Notes: generated by a model not told the origin, from the sequence alone. Positions 25,415 through 34,710 are shown, counted from the stretch's first letter. The stretch is DNA of 48,636 bases from Cupriavidus pauculus (GCF_008801835.1 NZ_VZOW01000040.1:1-48636); one strand, 5' to 3'. Numbers and translations are program-made.

Positions 25415-26518
25415 ATGCTGCTCCAGCTCGCCATCATTGGCATCCTGATCGCCCTGTTGCCGCTGTCCTATGTGATGGTGCGCGGCAGCCGTGACAAATA
25501 TCGCAAGCTCGTGTGGATCACGGCGTTCCTGACGCTCGATCTGATCATGTTCGGCAGTTTCACGCGCCTGACCGATTCGGGCCTTGGCTGCCCGGACTGG
25601 CCGGGCTGCTATGGCCATTCCAATCCGCATGCGGCAATGGAGCCGATCCGCGCGGCCGAAACGGCCTTGCCGAGCGGCCCGGTGACGCTGGTCAAGGCAT
25701 GGATCGAAATGATCCATCGCTATTTTGCGATGGCAGTGGGCGTACTCATCATCTCGCTGATGGTGCTGGCATGGGTCAGGCGGCGCGAACTGAGGCAATC
25801 GCCATGGTTTCCGACCGGCGTGTTCCTGTTGGTTTGCGTGCAGGGCGCGTTCGGCATGCTCACGGTGACGATGAAGCTGCAACCGATCATCGTCGTCACG
25901 CACCTGCTGCTGGCGATGGCGCTGCTGGCGTCGTTGATTTGGCTCGGGTCGCGCAACGATCCGCCGCATGTGGTGGCGCGCGAGGCGGCGTCGCTGCGCG
26001 GGGCCGGACTGCTGGCGATCGTGCTGCTGGTGATCCAGATCTTTCTGGGCGGCTGGGTCAGCACCAACTATGCGGTGCTGGCCTGCACTGACTTTCCGCT
26101 GTGCAATGGGCAGATCATCCCGGAAATGGACTTTCGTCATGGCTTCACGCTATGGCGTCAGCTTGGCATGACCGCCGACGGCGATTACATTCCGCACGCG
26201 GCCCTGGTGGCGATCCACTGGGTGCATCGCGGCTTCGCCTTCGTGGTGCTGGGCTACCTGCTCTGGTTTGGCCTGCGGGCGCGCCGTATGACCGGTCTGA
26301 CGCGCCACGCCACATGGCTGCTGGGCGTGCTGGCGCTGCAATTGGCCACGGGCCTGTCCAACATCGTGTTCGACTGGCCGCTGGTGGCAGCGGTCGCCCA
26401 TAACGGTGGAGCAGCCCTGTTGCTGATGCTGTTGCTCCGTCTCAACTACAATATCGGCCTCGCGACCCGCTCCGCAGGCGCCGCAGCCCAACCGTCCGTT
26501 GCCGCGCGCGCCACATGA
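25415..26518 (+). CDS. ctaA: haem A synthase (CtaA/COX15)
   Basis: Converts haem O to haem A in the membrane. About 367 residues, eight helices. GSFTRLTDSGLGCPDWPGCY carries the first periplasmic-loop cysteine pair, and ACTDFPLCNGQ the second; haem-ligand histidines lie in EMIHRYFAMAVG, VVTHLLLAM, ALVAIHWVHRGF and AAVAHNGGAA. ATG 25415 is chosen over an upstream TTG. The stop overlaps the ctaB start (ATGA). Confidence 0.95.
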   Translation: MLLQLAIIGILIALLPLSYVMVRGSRDKYRKLVWITAFLTLDLIMFGSFTRLTDSGLGCPDWPGCYGHSNPHAAMEPIRAAETALPSGPVTLVKAWIEMIHRYFAMAVGVLIISLMVLAWVRRRELRQSPWFPTGVFLLVCVQGAFGMLTVTMKLQPIIVVTHLLLAMALLASLIWLGSRNDPPHVVAREAASLRGAGLLAIVLLVIQIFLGGWVSTNYAVLACTDFPLCNGQIIPEMDFRHGFTLWRQLGMTADGDYIPHAALVAIHWVHRGFAFVVLGYLLWFGLRARRMTGLTRHATWLLGVLALQLATGLSNIVFDWPLVAAVAHNGGAALLLMLLLRLNYNIGLATRSAGAAAQPSVAARAT

Positions 26519-27453
26519 AGGACAAGATGCCCCCCGTGGTTACAGCTACCCACTCCCATTCCTCCGTGGGCCGATTGCTTCACCTGGCCCGCCAATACGC
26601 CGCCCTGACCAAGCCGCGCGTCACGCAACTGGCCGTGTTCTGCGCGATCATCGGCATGTTCCTGGCCACGCCGGGCATGGTGCCGTGGTCGGTGCTGATC
26701 GGCGGTGCCGCCGGCATCTGGTTGCTGGCCGGCGCGGCGTTCGCCATCAACTGCCTGGTGGAACAGAAGATCGACGCGCTGATGCGCCGCACCGCATGGC
26801 GGCCGTCCGCCACCGGTGAAATCAGCACGCCTCAGACGCTGGTCTTCTCGGCCATCCTGGGCGGCGCGGGCATGTGGCTGCTGCACGTGTTCGCCAATGA
26901 CTTGACGATGTGGCTGACCTTCGCCACGTTCCTCGGTTACGCGGTGGTCTACACGATCCTGCTCAAGCCCGCCACGCCGCAAAATATCGTCATCGGCGGA
27001 CTGTCCGGCGCCATGCCGCCCGCGTTGGGCTGGGCGGCCGTGGCAGGCACGGTGCCGGCCGAGGCGTGGTTCCTGGTGCTGATCATCTTTACCTGGACCC
27101 CGCCGCATTTCTGGGCGCTGGCCCTGTATCGCCGCGCCGACTACGCCAAGTCCGGCCTGCCGATGCTGCCGATCACGCACGGCGAGCGCTACACGCTGTT
27201 GCACATCCTGCTGTACACGCTGGTGATGATCGCCGCCACGCTGCTGCCTTTCGTCTACGGCATGAGCGGCTATATCTATCTGGTCGCCGCTTTGGGGTTG
27301 GGGCTGGTGTTCCTCGGCTACGCCTGGAAGCTGTTCCGCAACTATTCGGACCAACTGGCCCAGCGTACCTTCCGCTATTCGATCCTGTACCTGTCGCTGC
27401 TGTTCGCGGCGCTGCTGGTCGATCACTACTTCAAATTCGTGCCGCAGGCCTGA
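26515..27453 (+). CDS. ctaB: protohaem IX farnesyltransferase (haem O synthase)
   Basis: UbiA-family prenyltransferase attaching farnesyl to haem B; its product feeds CtaA. 312 residues, multiple helices. The substrate-binding aspartate region is NCLVEQKIDALMRRTAWRP; TWTPPHFWALALYRRADYAK is the second family signature. Start ATG overlaps the ctaA stop by four bases, implying coupled translation. Confidence 0.96.
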   Translation: MKDKMPPVVTATHSHSSVGRLLHLARQYAALTKPRVTQLAVFCAIIGMFLATPGMVPWSVLIGGAAGIWLLAGAAFAINCLVEQKIDALMRRTAWRPSATGEISTPQTLVFSAILGGAGMWLLHVFANDLTMWLTFATFLGYAVVYTILLKPATPQNIVIGGLSGAMPPALGWAAVAGTVPAEAWFLVLIIFTWTPPHFWALALYRRADYAKSGLPMLPITHGERYTLLHILLYTLVMIAATLLPFVYGMSGYIYLVAALGLGLVFLGYAWKLFRNYSDQLAQRTFRYSILYLSLLFAALLVDHYFKFVPQA

Positions 27454-27545
27454 TGCGCCGCCTGCGGCATCTTGCCGCGCCCGAAGTCGAGGCTGACGCG
27501 ATCGGCGATACTTTCGGGCGAATCCCTCTTCCCGACACTGCCCGC

Positions 27546-28160
27546 ATGCCGAATTCCGCCTCAGGCTTCTTTGCCACTTTCCGCCGCTTGTGCCTGCTAG
27601 CGCTCTGCGCCGCGCTGCTGGGGGCGTGCGGTCAATCCAAGCCGTCGTTCAAGAACGTCGATATTTCGGGCGCGTCGGATTTCGGCCAGGATTTCGCGCT
27701 GCAGGATCCGACTGGCAAGACCCGCAGACTGGCCGACTTCAAAGGCAAGGTGGTGCTGATGTTCTTCGGCTACACGCACTGCCCCGACGTTTGCCCGACG
27801 ACCATGGTCGAGCTCAAGCAGGTGATGGAAAAGTTGGGGCCGGATGCCGACAAGGTACAGGTGCTGTTTGTGACGGTCGATCCCGAGCGCGACACGGCGG
27901 CCCTGATGGCCCAGTACGTGCCGGCCTTCGATCCGCGCTTCCTGGGTCTGCGCCCCGCCGATGAAGCCGCGCTGAAGAAGGTGACGAAGGATTTCAAGGT
28001 CTACTACGCCAAGGTGCCCGGCACGTCTCCCGAAAACTATACGGTGGACCACTCCGCCGGCAGCTACGTGTTCGACCAGAACGGTCAGTTGCGCCTGTTC
28101 CTGCGCCACGGCCAGGGCCCCGAGCCGATCGCGCATGACCTCAAGGCGCTGATGTCCTGA
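27546..28160 (+). CDS. sco1: SCO1/SenC-family copper chaperone
   Basis: Membrane-tethered protein delivering copper to the CuA site of CoxB. 204 residues from ATG 27546: lipoprotein signal (LCLLALCAALLGACGQS with a lipobox cysteine), then the thioredoxin fold with MFFGYTHCPDVCPTTMVEL (CxxxC) and the copper-binding histidine in YTVDHSAGSYVFDQNG. A longer frame is open upstream, but this start places the signal peptide at the N-terminus. Last gene of the assembly cluster. Confidence 0.92.
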   Translation: MPNSASGFFATFRRLCLLALCAALLGACGQSKPSFKNVDISGASDFGQDFALQDPTGKTRRLADFKGKVVLMFFGYTHCPDVCPTTMVELKQVMEKLGPDADKVQVLFVTVDPERDTAALMAQYVPAFDPRFLGLRPADEAALKKVTKDFKVYYAKVPGTSPENYTVDHSAGSYVFDQNGQLRLFLRHGQGPEPIAHDLKALMS

Positions 28161-28229
28161 AGCGGCCGGCAGGGCCGCGATGTCCAGCCCGGCGCCCGAT
28201 GAGCGGCCCCATACGCCGCCTCACAAAGC

Positions 28230-28259
28230 AAAAACGCCGGTCGATCGACCGGCGTTTTT
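28230..28259. terminator. bidirectional terminator between sco1 and rpoH
   Basis: A perfect 30-base palindrome: AAAAA, a 10-bp stem CGCCGGTCGA/TCGACCGGCG and TTTTT. It lies between convergent sco1 and rpoH and can end transcripts from both sides. Confidence 0.95.
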
Positions 28260-28278
28260 CGTCTGGCAAGGGCAAGGA

Positions 28279-29214
28279 TCAGGCAAAAGCGGCCAGCGCA
28301 CCCTTCATCTTCTTCATCGCAGCCGATTCGATCTGGCGGATCCGTTCGGCCGATACGCCGAATTCGTCGGCCAGTTCATGCAGCGTGGCGCCGCCCGAGC
28401 CGTCGTCGTTCACGTCCAGCCAGCGGGCCTCGATGATGCGGCGGCTGCGCGGGTCCAGCTTGGTGAGCGCTTCCTCCAGGCCTTCTACCTGCAGACGGTC
28501 CTGGCGCTTGGCCTCGAGCACCTTGGTGGGCTCGTTGTGGTTGTCCGCGAGATAGGCGATGGGAGCGAATTCTTCCTCGCCATCGTCGATCTGGCCCTCA
28601 AGCGCCATATCGCCACCCGACATGCGGGTTTCCATCTCCATCACTTCTTCGGGCTTCACATTGAGCTCGCGCGCCACGGCTTCAATCTGCTCGGGCGTGA
28701 AAGTGTGGGCGCCCTGCTTGTGACTGCGCAGGTTGAAGAACAGCTTGCGCTGGGCCTTGGTGGTCGCCACCTTGACCATGCGCCAGTTCTTCAGCACGTA
28801 CTCGTGGATCTCGGCCTTGATCCAGTGCATGGCATACGACACCAGCCGCACGCCCTGTTCCGGGTCGAAGCGCTTCACGGCCTTCATCAAGCCGATATTG
28901 CCTTCCTGGATCAGGTCCGCATGGGGCAGGCCATAGCCCAGGTACTGGCGGGCGATCGACACCACCAGGCGCAGGTGGGACATCACCAGACGGCGGGCTG
29001 CATCGACCGAATCGTTGTCGCGCAGATCGCGCGCAAGGCGAAGCTCTTCCTCGGCGGTGAGCATCGGAATACGATGGACGGCCTGGATATAGCTGTCCAA
29101 ATTGCCCAGCGTGCCCGGAAACGTCAGCGCAAAGCTGTTCGCGGCAGCACTCTTGGGCGCCGTCGGCAGACGGCGGGAAACCTGGGTTTGATCGGCAGAC
29201 ATGACTGCGTTCAC
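28279..29214 (-). CDS. rpoH: heat-shock sigma factor RpoH (sigma-32)
   Basis: Directs RNA polymerase to heat-shock promoters. 311 residues. Region 2 is DLIQEGNIGLMKAVKRFDP, and the RpoH box is TKAQRKLFFNLRSHKQG, which separates it from other sigma-70 proteins; region 4 ends in HELADEFGVSAERIRQIE. I chose GTG 29214 (MNAVMSADQ) because AAAGGAG lies 5-6 bases upstream; the ATG at 29202 is 17 bases from it. A CIRCE operator lies 70 bases upstream. Confidence 0.97.
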   Translation of the reverse strand: MNAVMSADQTQVSRRLPTAPKSAAANSFALTFPGTLGNLDSYIQAVHRIPMLTAEEELRLARDLRDNDSVDAARRLVMSHLRLVVSIARQYLGYGLPHADLIQEGNIGLMKAVKRFDPEQGVRLVSYAMHWIKAEIHEYVLKNWRMVKVATTKAQRKLFFNLRSHKQGAHTFTPEQIEAVARELNVKPEEVMEMETRMSGGDMALEGQIDDGEEEFAPIAYLADNHNEPTKVLEAKRQDRLQVEGLEEALTKLDPRSRRIIEARWLDVNDDGSGGATLHELADEFGVSAERIRQIESAAMKKMKGALAAFA

Positions 29215-29280
29215 TATGACTCCTTTCGCATCCGGCGGTGGGTTGCCGGTGTGCCCCCTCTGGGACACGCATTGCAACGC

Positions 29281-29310
29281 ATATTAGCACTCGAACCGGA
29301 CGAGTGCTAA
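29281..29310 (-). promoter_or_regulatory. likely rpoH promoter embedded in CIRCE
   Basis: On the minus strand TTAGCA (29310-29305), an 18-base spacer and TAATAT (29286-29281), four of six matches each. Both hexamers overlap the CIRCE arms, so bound HrcA would block polymerase. Confidence 0.5.
29284..29310. promoter_or_regulatory. CIRCE element (HrcA operator) upstream of rpoH
   Basis: TTAGCACTC (29284-29292), exactly nine bases, then GAGTGCTAA (29302-29310): an exact match to the CIRCE consensus TTAGCACTC-N9-GAGTGCTAA. HrcA represses through CIRCE until heat shock. It lies between rpoH and the divergent pirin gene, much closer to rpoH. The remaining 29311-29558 holds only a weak TACACT (29516-29521) that may serve pirin. 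Confidence 0.97.
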
Positions 29311-29558
29311 GTTAGAGGAGCTACAAGGTTGATAGTTCCAGCTCATCGAAATCTATTTTCGCATAGCTTCTCACATGGCCCTCCCAAAGTCAGATTCCAG
29401 ATCCCATAAGGGCTGGCGGGCCAGAGCCGGTCAACAGGAAGTTTAGAGGGCCATTCCGTCCATCGGTTTCATACGAATTCACGTCAAATTCGGGATGAAG
29501 AATTGCTGGATTCGCTACACTGAAGTTGTTTCGCCGCCTCATTTCCGGAGATGCCTTC

Positions 29559-30431
29559 ATGTCTGCTATCGAACACTTGCTAAAGCCGCACGTGCGGGAC
29601 ATTGGCGAGTTCACAGTTCGCCGCCTGTTGCCCGCCGCCACCACCCAGACGGTAGGGCCGTTTATTTTTTTCGATCATATGGGGCCCGTCGCGATGGAGC
29701 CGGGACAGGGCATGGATGTGCGCCCGCATCCGCATATCGGTCTGGCGACGGTCACATACCTGTTCGAGGGCGAAATCATGCATCGCGACAGCCTGGGCAG
29801 TGAACAGGTGATCCGTCCCGGCGACGTGAACTGGATGACGGCGGGGCGCGGCATCACCCACTCCGAACGCTCGCCGACGGCTGCGCGCGAGGCGGGACCG
29901 CGCTTGCATGGCATCCAGACCTGGGTGGCGCTGCCGAAGGCGCATGAGAACGATCCGCCGTCGTTTCACCACCATCCTGGCGCCACGCTGCCCAAGCTGG
30001 AACTGCCGGGCGTGCGCATGACGGTGATCGCCGGCGATGCATTTGGCGCCGAGTCGCCGGTGCGCGTGTACAGCCGCACGCTCTATGTCGCCATCGAGAT
30101 GGATGCCGGGGCAAGCCTGGTGATCCCGCCCGAACACGTGCAGCGCGGCGTGTACCCGGTGGACGGCAATCTCGAGCTCGATGGCGAAACGCTGCCCGCC
30201 GAACACCTCGTGGTGCTCACGCCGGGCGAGCAGGTGACGCTTACGGCGACCATTCCGTCGCGCGTGATGTTGCTGGGCGGCGATCCCACGGACGGCCGGC
30301 GCTTCATCTTCTGGAACTTCGTGGCCAGCAGCAAGGAAGCGATCGAGGAAGCCAGCCAGCGCTGGCAGGACGACCAGTTTCCCCATGTGCCGGGTGAGAC
30401 CGAGCGGATTCCGCTGCCGGTCCGCAAATAG
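29559..30431 (+). CDS. pirin family protein
   Basis: 290-residue bicupin protein. The N-terminal cupin has the metal-binding motif VRPHPHIGLATVTYLFEGE with further ligands in IMHRDS and AGRGITHSER. Some pirins act as quercetinases or redox-sensing regulators; which applies here cannot be told. A long 5' gap separates it from rpoH, and it converges on ybiB. Confidence 0.92.
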   Translation: MSAIEHLLKPHVRDIGEFTVRRLLPAATTQTVGPFIFFDHMGPVAMEPGQGMDVRPHPHIGLATVTYLFEGEIMHRDSLGSEQVIRPGDVNWMTAGRGITHSERSPTAAREAGPRLHGIQTWVALPKAHENDPPSFHHHPGATLPKLELPGVRMTVIAGDAFGAESPVRVYSRTLYVAIEMDAGASLVIPPEHVQRGVYPVDGNLELDGETLPAEHLVVLTPGEQVTLTATIPSRVMLLGGDPTDGRRFIFWNFVASSKEAIEEASQRWQDDQFPHVPGETERIPLPVRK

Positions 30432-30491
30432 TGCCAGGTCCACCGCGCGGCGGATGGCCGCCGGGGCCGACCGGAAAGCCTGGGCGCGACG

Positions 30492-31481
30492 CTAGACCGG
30501 GCTGGCCCAGGCCACGCGGGTGGCCTGCTTCAGGCATTCCTTGATCGTGTCGATCTGCGTGACGATGGGCGCGGGCACAGGCACCGTGCCGTCGAGCACC
30601 TTGCGGATCCACGCCGCGGTGTCTGCCACATCGGTGCCCGCGGGGAGTTCGGGGACCTCGCCGATCGATCCGCTGGTCGGGTCGACCATGGTCCGCTGGT
30701 GCCCATCGTGCAGCCAATCGATGCGGCCGCTGCGGCGCGCATCGGCGACCACTTCGCCCTCGGTGCCGCGCGCAAGCAGCACGTTGGCGGGCTCGTGCGA
30801 AAAATAATCGGTGAGCGTTTCGCGATATTCGGGGTGCGTGTAGCTGTAAAGCCGCAGCGCCTCGGCCGGCGTGTGCGCGCCCACCGGCTGCAACATCTTG
30901 ACGATCGTGTGCGACGAATTGCGCAGGCCGATGATCGCGCGCTTGTCGAGCAGCGTCGACAGCGCCGGCGACAACACATCGATCGGCAACACCGCCAGCG
31001 GATGCGAGGCATCGCGCAACTGGTCCTGCGCGGCGCGCGTGGTGGCGCACAACGGCACGCCCAATGCCTCGAACAGCGCCATACTGGTCACGCGGCCATG
31101 AAACGCGCGCGAGCCGTGCACCAGCGTCGGCACCCCGTCGCGCGCCAGCAGCAGCGCCAGCAGCGGCACCAGGTTGGGCTGCTTGCGTGCGCCGTTATAG
31201 CTGGGGATCACCACCACGGGGCGGTCGGGCGGGGCGGCAAGCGGCAGGCAATGTCGATGCGCCGCCTCGAGCATCCCGGCCAGCTCGTGCGGTGCTTCGC
31301 CCTTGATGCGGTACGCCATCAGCACGGCGCCCAGTTCGATATCGGACACGCGGCCCGCCAGCATCGCGTCGAACAAGGTCTGCGCATCTTCGCGCGGCAG
31401 CGCGCGGGCGCCATTGACGCCGCGTCCGATTTCCTTGATGTACCTGGCGGCCGAAAATGGCGCGGCGGGGGTGGTGGTCAT
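30492..31481 (-). CDS. ybiB: YbiB-like protein (TrpD2 family)
   Basis: 329 residues, related to anthranilate phosphoribosyltransferase: GRGVNGARALPREDAQTLFD, LMAYRIKGE and a glycosyltransferase family 3 core with HGSRAFHGRVTSMALFEALG. E. coli YbiB (TrpD2) binds nucleic acid rather than acting in tryptophan synthesis, and the key TrpD glycine-rich PRPP loop (GTGGD) is not seen here. It follows nrtC at 115 bases on the same strand, and may be the last gene of the nitrate operon. Confidence 0.85.
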   Translation of the reverse strand: MTTTPAAPFSAARYIKEIGRGVNGARALPREDAQTLFDAMLAGRVSDIELGAVLMAYRIKGEAPHELAGMLEAAHRHCLPLAAPPDRPVVVIPSYNGARKQPNLVPLLALLLARDGVPTLVHGSRAFHGRVTSMALFEALGVPLCATTRAAQDQLRDASHPLAVLPIDVLSPALSTLLDKRAIIGLRNSSHTIVKMLQPVGAHTPAEALRLYSYTHPEYRETLTDYFSHEPANVLLARGTEGEVVADARRSGRIDWLHDGHQRTMVDPTSGSIGEVPELPAGTDVADTAAWIRKVLDGTVPVPAPIVTQIDTIKECLKQATRVAWASPV

Positions 31482-31596
31482 GATCGTGCCGGATTCGTGG
31501 GGTTGGGGTTCATGATAGCGCCAGCCGCATTGCTTCGGCCAACGCCACCGCTCCGCACCGTCGGGCTTGCATGGCCCGGACCCCGCCCGGACGGCC

Positions 31597-32409
31597 TCAG
31601 GCCGCTTCCTGCAACGCCGGATTGCGCTGCTTGCGATACAGGAAGTCCAGCACGGCGGTGCGGCACGCGTGATACGTCCGGTCGTCGGCAAGTGCCACGC
31701 GATCGCGCGGCCGCGCAATATCGACGCTGAGGATTTCCCCGATCGTGGCCGCGGGGCCGTTGGTCATCATGACGATGCGGTCCGCCAGCAGCACGGCTTC
31801 ATCGACATCGTGCGTGACCATCACCACCGTGCTGCGCGTGCGGGCGACAATCTTGATCAGTTCGTCCTGCAGATGAGCGCGCGTCAGCGCATCGAGCGCG
31901 CCGAACGGCTCATCCATCAGCAGCACCTTCGGCTGCATGGCCAGTGCGCGCGCGATGCCCACGCGCTGCTTCATGCCGCCCGAGATTTCATGCGGATATT
32001 TGTTCTCGGCATGGGTCAACCCCACCAGCGACAACGTGTCGTGCGTGCGCGCCTTCAGCTGCGCCTTGCTTTCGGTGGCGCCAAATACGCGCTCGACGCC
32101 CAGGTGAACGTTCTCGAAGCATGTCATCCATGGCAACAGCGAATGGTTCTGAAACACCACCGCGCGTTCCGGCCCGGGCCCGGAGATTTCGCGCCCCGCG
32201 CAGATCAGCGCGCCGGTGCTTGGCGTGGTCAGCCCCGCAAGCAGATTCAGCAGCGTGGACTTGCCGCAGCCCGAGTGTCCGATCAGCGTGATGAACTCGC
32301 CTTCGGCAATCGACAGGTTGATGTCGCGCAGCGCAACAAACGGGCCCTTGCGGGTCTTGAAGGTTTGCCCGACGTCTTCGATGCAGACGAATTTTTCCAT
32401 GATGTCCAT
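31597..32409 (-). CDS. nrtC: nitrate ABC transporter ATP-binding protein
   Basis: 270-residue ATPase energising nitrate import. Walker A is IGHSGCGKSTLLNLLAG, Q-loop VVFQNHSLLPWM, signature ISGGMKQRVGIARALA, Walker B VLLMDEPFGALD, then VVMVTHDVDEAVLLADRI. It lacks the C-terminal substrate-binding extension of cyanobacterial NrtC, so NrtD is an equally fair name. Two ATGs (32409 and 32400) are possible. Five bases separate it from nrtB. Confidence 0.92.
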   Translation of the reverse strand: MDIMEKFVCIEDVGQTFKTRKGPFVALRDINLSIAEGEFITLIGHSGCGKSTLLNLLAGLTTPSTGALICAGREISGPGPERAVVFQNHSLLPWMTCFENVHLGVERVFGATESKAQLKARTHDTLSLVGLTHAENKYPHEISGGMKQRVGIARALAMQPKVLLMDEPFGALDALTRAHLQDELIKIVARTRSTVVMVTHDVDEAVLLADRIVMMTNGPAATIGEILSVDIARPRDRVALADDRTYHACRTAVLDFLYRKQRNPALQEAA

Positions 32410-32414
32410 CCCGC

Positions 32415-33335
32415 TCAGGAGTTGCCGTAACTGAAGCGGCGCGCCAGCGCCAGTAGCAGATGTTCGAGCACCAGGCCAACCACGCCGATGATGAAAATGG
32501 CGATGACGATGTGCTCGACCTTGAGGTTGTTCCACTCGTCCCACAGCCAGAACCCGATGCCGGTGCCACCAGTCAGCATCTCGGCCGCGACGATCACCAG
32601 CCACGCGGTGCCAATCGACAGCCGCACGCCGGTCAGCATGTAGGGCAGCACGGCCGGGAACAGCACGCTGCGGAAGATCTTCCACTCCGAAAGATCGAGC
32701 ACGCGCGCCACGTTCAGGTAGTCCTGCGGAACGCGCGTGACGCCCACCGCGGTGTTGATGATCATCGGCCAGATCGAGCAGATGAAGATGGCCCAGATCG
32801 CCGCGGGATTGGCGGCTTTGAACAACAGCAGGCCGATCGGCAGCCACGCCAGCGGTGACACCGGACGCAGCAGGCTGATGACCGGCGCGGCCATCGCGTT
32901 CAGGAACGCAAAGCGCCCCAGCAGGAATCCCGCGGGAATGCCGATCACCGCAGCCAGGCCGAAGCCCGCGGCCACGCGCGCCAGCGACGCCAGGATGTTC
33001 CATCCCACTCCCTGGTCGTTGGGGCCGTTGCGATAGAACGGATCGGCAAACAATGGCACCGCGGCATCCCAGGTGGCGCCTGGCGTCGGCAATGACGGGA
33101 TCAGCGTGGCGATGCCGTGCCACACCAGCAGGAACAGCACGAAGCCGACCAGCGGCGGCACGCATTTCAGCACCATGGCGGCCAGCGCGGCGCGGCGCGC
33201 GGCCTGCTTTTCCTGCGCCGCCAGCTCGACCGCGCGGCGGCGCGTCTGTTCCTTGGCGTCGGTGTCGATCATTTCCACGGGGGTGTCGGCACGCATGGCA
33301 GGACCTTCCGAAGAAGTTTGGGCGATGGCATTCAC
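32415..33335 (-). CDS. nrtB: nitrate ABC transporter permease
   Basis: 306-residue inner-membrane permease. One long cytosolic N-terminus rich in Arg/Lys/Ala, then about six helices; the ATPase-contact loop is ARVLDLSEWKIFRSVLFPAV (EAA-type motif), followed by LPYMLTGVRLSIGTAWLVIV. GTG 33335 is chosen: GGAG lies six bases upstream (33344-33341), whereas the longer frame has none. Confidence 0.93.
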   Translation of the reverse strand: MNAIAQTSSEGPAMRADTPVEMIDTDAKEQTRRRAVELAAQEKQAARRAALAAMVLKCVPPLVGFVLFLLVWHGIATLIPSLPTPGATWDAAVPLFADPFYRNGPNDQGVGWNILASLARVAAGFGLAAVIGIPAGFLLGRFAFLNAMAAPVISLLRPVSPLAWLPIGLLLFKAANPAAIWAIFICSIWPMIINTAVGVTRVPQDYLNVARVLDLSEWKIFRSVLFPAVLPYMLTGVRLSIGTAWLVIVAAEMLTGGTGIGFWLWDEWNNLKVEHIVIAIFIIGVVGLVLEHLLLALARRFSYGNS

Positions 33336-33408
33336 GGCAAGCTCCGGTAATGGGGAGTGGCCCGTCGCGCCCACGCAGGGCGTCGATGGGCCACGATGAA
33401 CCGATGGG

Positions 33409-34710
33409 TCAGGCCTTGATCTTGAAACCGTCGGCGTAGGCCTTCGGGTCGCGGGTTGCGTCCCAGGTCACGCCGTCGATCAGTTTGGCGCTACGGAAAT
33501 CGCTCTTGGGCAGCGGCACCTGCGCGGCGGCGGCGGCCTGCTTGTACACGTCGATGCGGTTCACCTGCCTGGCCACGGCGAGGTAGTCCGGATGCTCCTT
33601 GAGCAGCCCCCAGCGCTTCTGCTGCGTCAGGAACCACATGCCGTCCGACAGGAACGGATAATTCGCCGCGCCGTCCTGGTAGAACTTCATGGCATCCGGA
33701 TCGTCCCAGGTCTTGCCCAGGCCATTGCTGTAGCGGCCCAGCATGCGGTCCAGAATGATGTCCATATCGGTGTTGACGTACGACTTTGCGGCGATCGTCT
33801 CGGCGGTCTTGCGGCGGTTCGATGCAGAGGCGTCGATGAATTTCGACGCTTCGAGGACTGCCGCGGTCATCGCGCGCGCCGTGTTGGGATTTTTCTGCAC
33901 GAAATCTGCGGTGGTGCCGAGCACCTTTTCCGGGTGGTCCTTCCAGATCGCCTGGGTGGTTTCCGCCGTGAAGCCGATCTTGTCGGCAATTGCGCGCGCG
34001 CCCCAGGGCTCGCCCACACAAAACCCGTCCATGTTGCCCACACGCATGTTCGCCACCATTTGCGGCGGCGGCACGGTGATCGCCTTGGCGTCCTGCATCG
34101 GATTGATGCCGTTGGCGGCCAGCCAGTAGTAGAGCCACATCGCATGCGTACCGGTCGGGAAAGTCTGCGCGAATACGTACTCGCGCTTTTCCTTTGCCAT
34201 CAGCGCTTTCAGGCTGGCGCCGTCGCGCACGCCCTTTTCGGCCAGTTTCGACGACAGCGTGATGGCCTGGCCGTTGTGATTCAGGTTCATCAGCACCGCC
34301 ATGTCCTTCTTGGGGCCGCCGATGCCGAGCTGCACGCCGTACACCAGGCCGTACAGCACATGCGCGCCGTCGAGTTCGCCATTGACGAGCTTGTCTCGCA
34401 CGGCGGCCCACGACGCTTCCTTGCTCGGCGTGATCTTGATGCCGTACTTCTTGTCGAGCCCGAGCGTAGACGCCATGACCACGGATGCGCAGTCGGTCAG
34501 CGGAATGAAGCCGATCTTCACCTCGGTCTTCTCGGGCGCATCGGAGCCGGCAGCCCATGCGCCGCTGCGTACCAGCGGATCGACCAGCGTCATCACGCTG
34601 GCGCCGGCGAGGGTCGCCAGCGCGCGCCGGCGGCCGTGGCTCGCGGGCGTGACGTCGGCCGCAGCCTGCTCGGCGGCGGTGGGCTTGGCAACTTTGAGGC
34701 GAGAGGGCAT
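33409..34710 (-). CDS. nrtA: nitrate-binding protein NrtA with twin-arginine signal
   Basis: Periplasmic nitrate-binding protein of the ABC importer, 433 residues. HGRRRALATLAGASVMTL looks like a twin-arginine (Tat) signal, cleaved near GAWAAGSDA. The mature part has EVKIGFIPLTDCASVVMAST, FPTGTHAMWLYYWLAANGI and NMDGFCVGEPWGARAIADK, all conserved in NrtA/NasS proteins. The signal argues for NrtA rather than the cytosolic sensor NasS. Its 5' leader carries a sigma-54 type promoter, two ANTAR-type hairpins and a terminator; see those entries. Confidence 0.93.
   Translation of the reverse strand: MPSRLKVAKPTAAEQAAADVTPASHGRRRALATLAGASVMTLVDPLVRSGAWAAGSDAPEKTEVKIGFIPLTDCASVVMASTLGLDKKYGIKITPSKEASWAAVRDKLVNGELDGAHVLYGLVYGVQLGIGGPKKDMAVLMNLNHNGQAITLSSKLAEKGVRDGASLKALMAKEKREYVFAQTFPTGTHAMWLYYWLAANGINPMQDAKAITVPPPQMVANMRVGNMDGFCVGEPWGARAIADKIGFTAETTQAIWKDHPEKVLGTTADFVQKNPNTARAMTAAVLEASKFIDASASNRRKTAETIAAKSYVNTDMDIILDRMLGRYSNGLGKTWDDPDAMKFYQDGAANYPFLSDGMWFLTQQKRWGLLKEHPDYLAVARQVNRIDVYKQAAAAAQVPLPKSDFRSAKLIDGVTWDATRDPKAYADGFKIKA

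Noticed and set aside
29202..29202. ATG 29202 as rpoH start
   Set aside because: The AAAGGAG is 17 bases away, whereas GTG 29214 is at normal spacing; the upstream GTG is preferred.
28180..29310. Open frame antisense to rpoH
   Set aside because: It crosses the bidirectional terminator and CIRCE region; the rpoH product on the other strand is unambiguous.
30492..31481. Anthranilate phosphoribosyltransferase (TrpD)
   Set aside because: The glycine-rich PRPP loop of TrpD is not seen and no trp genes are nearby; the YbiB/TrpD2 assignment fits better.
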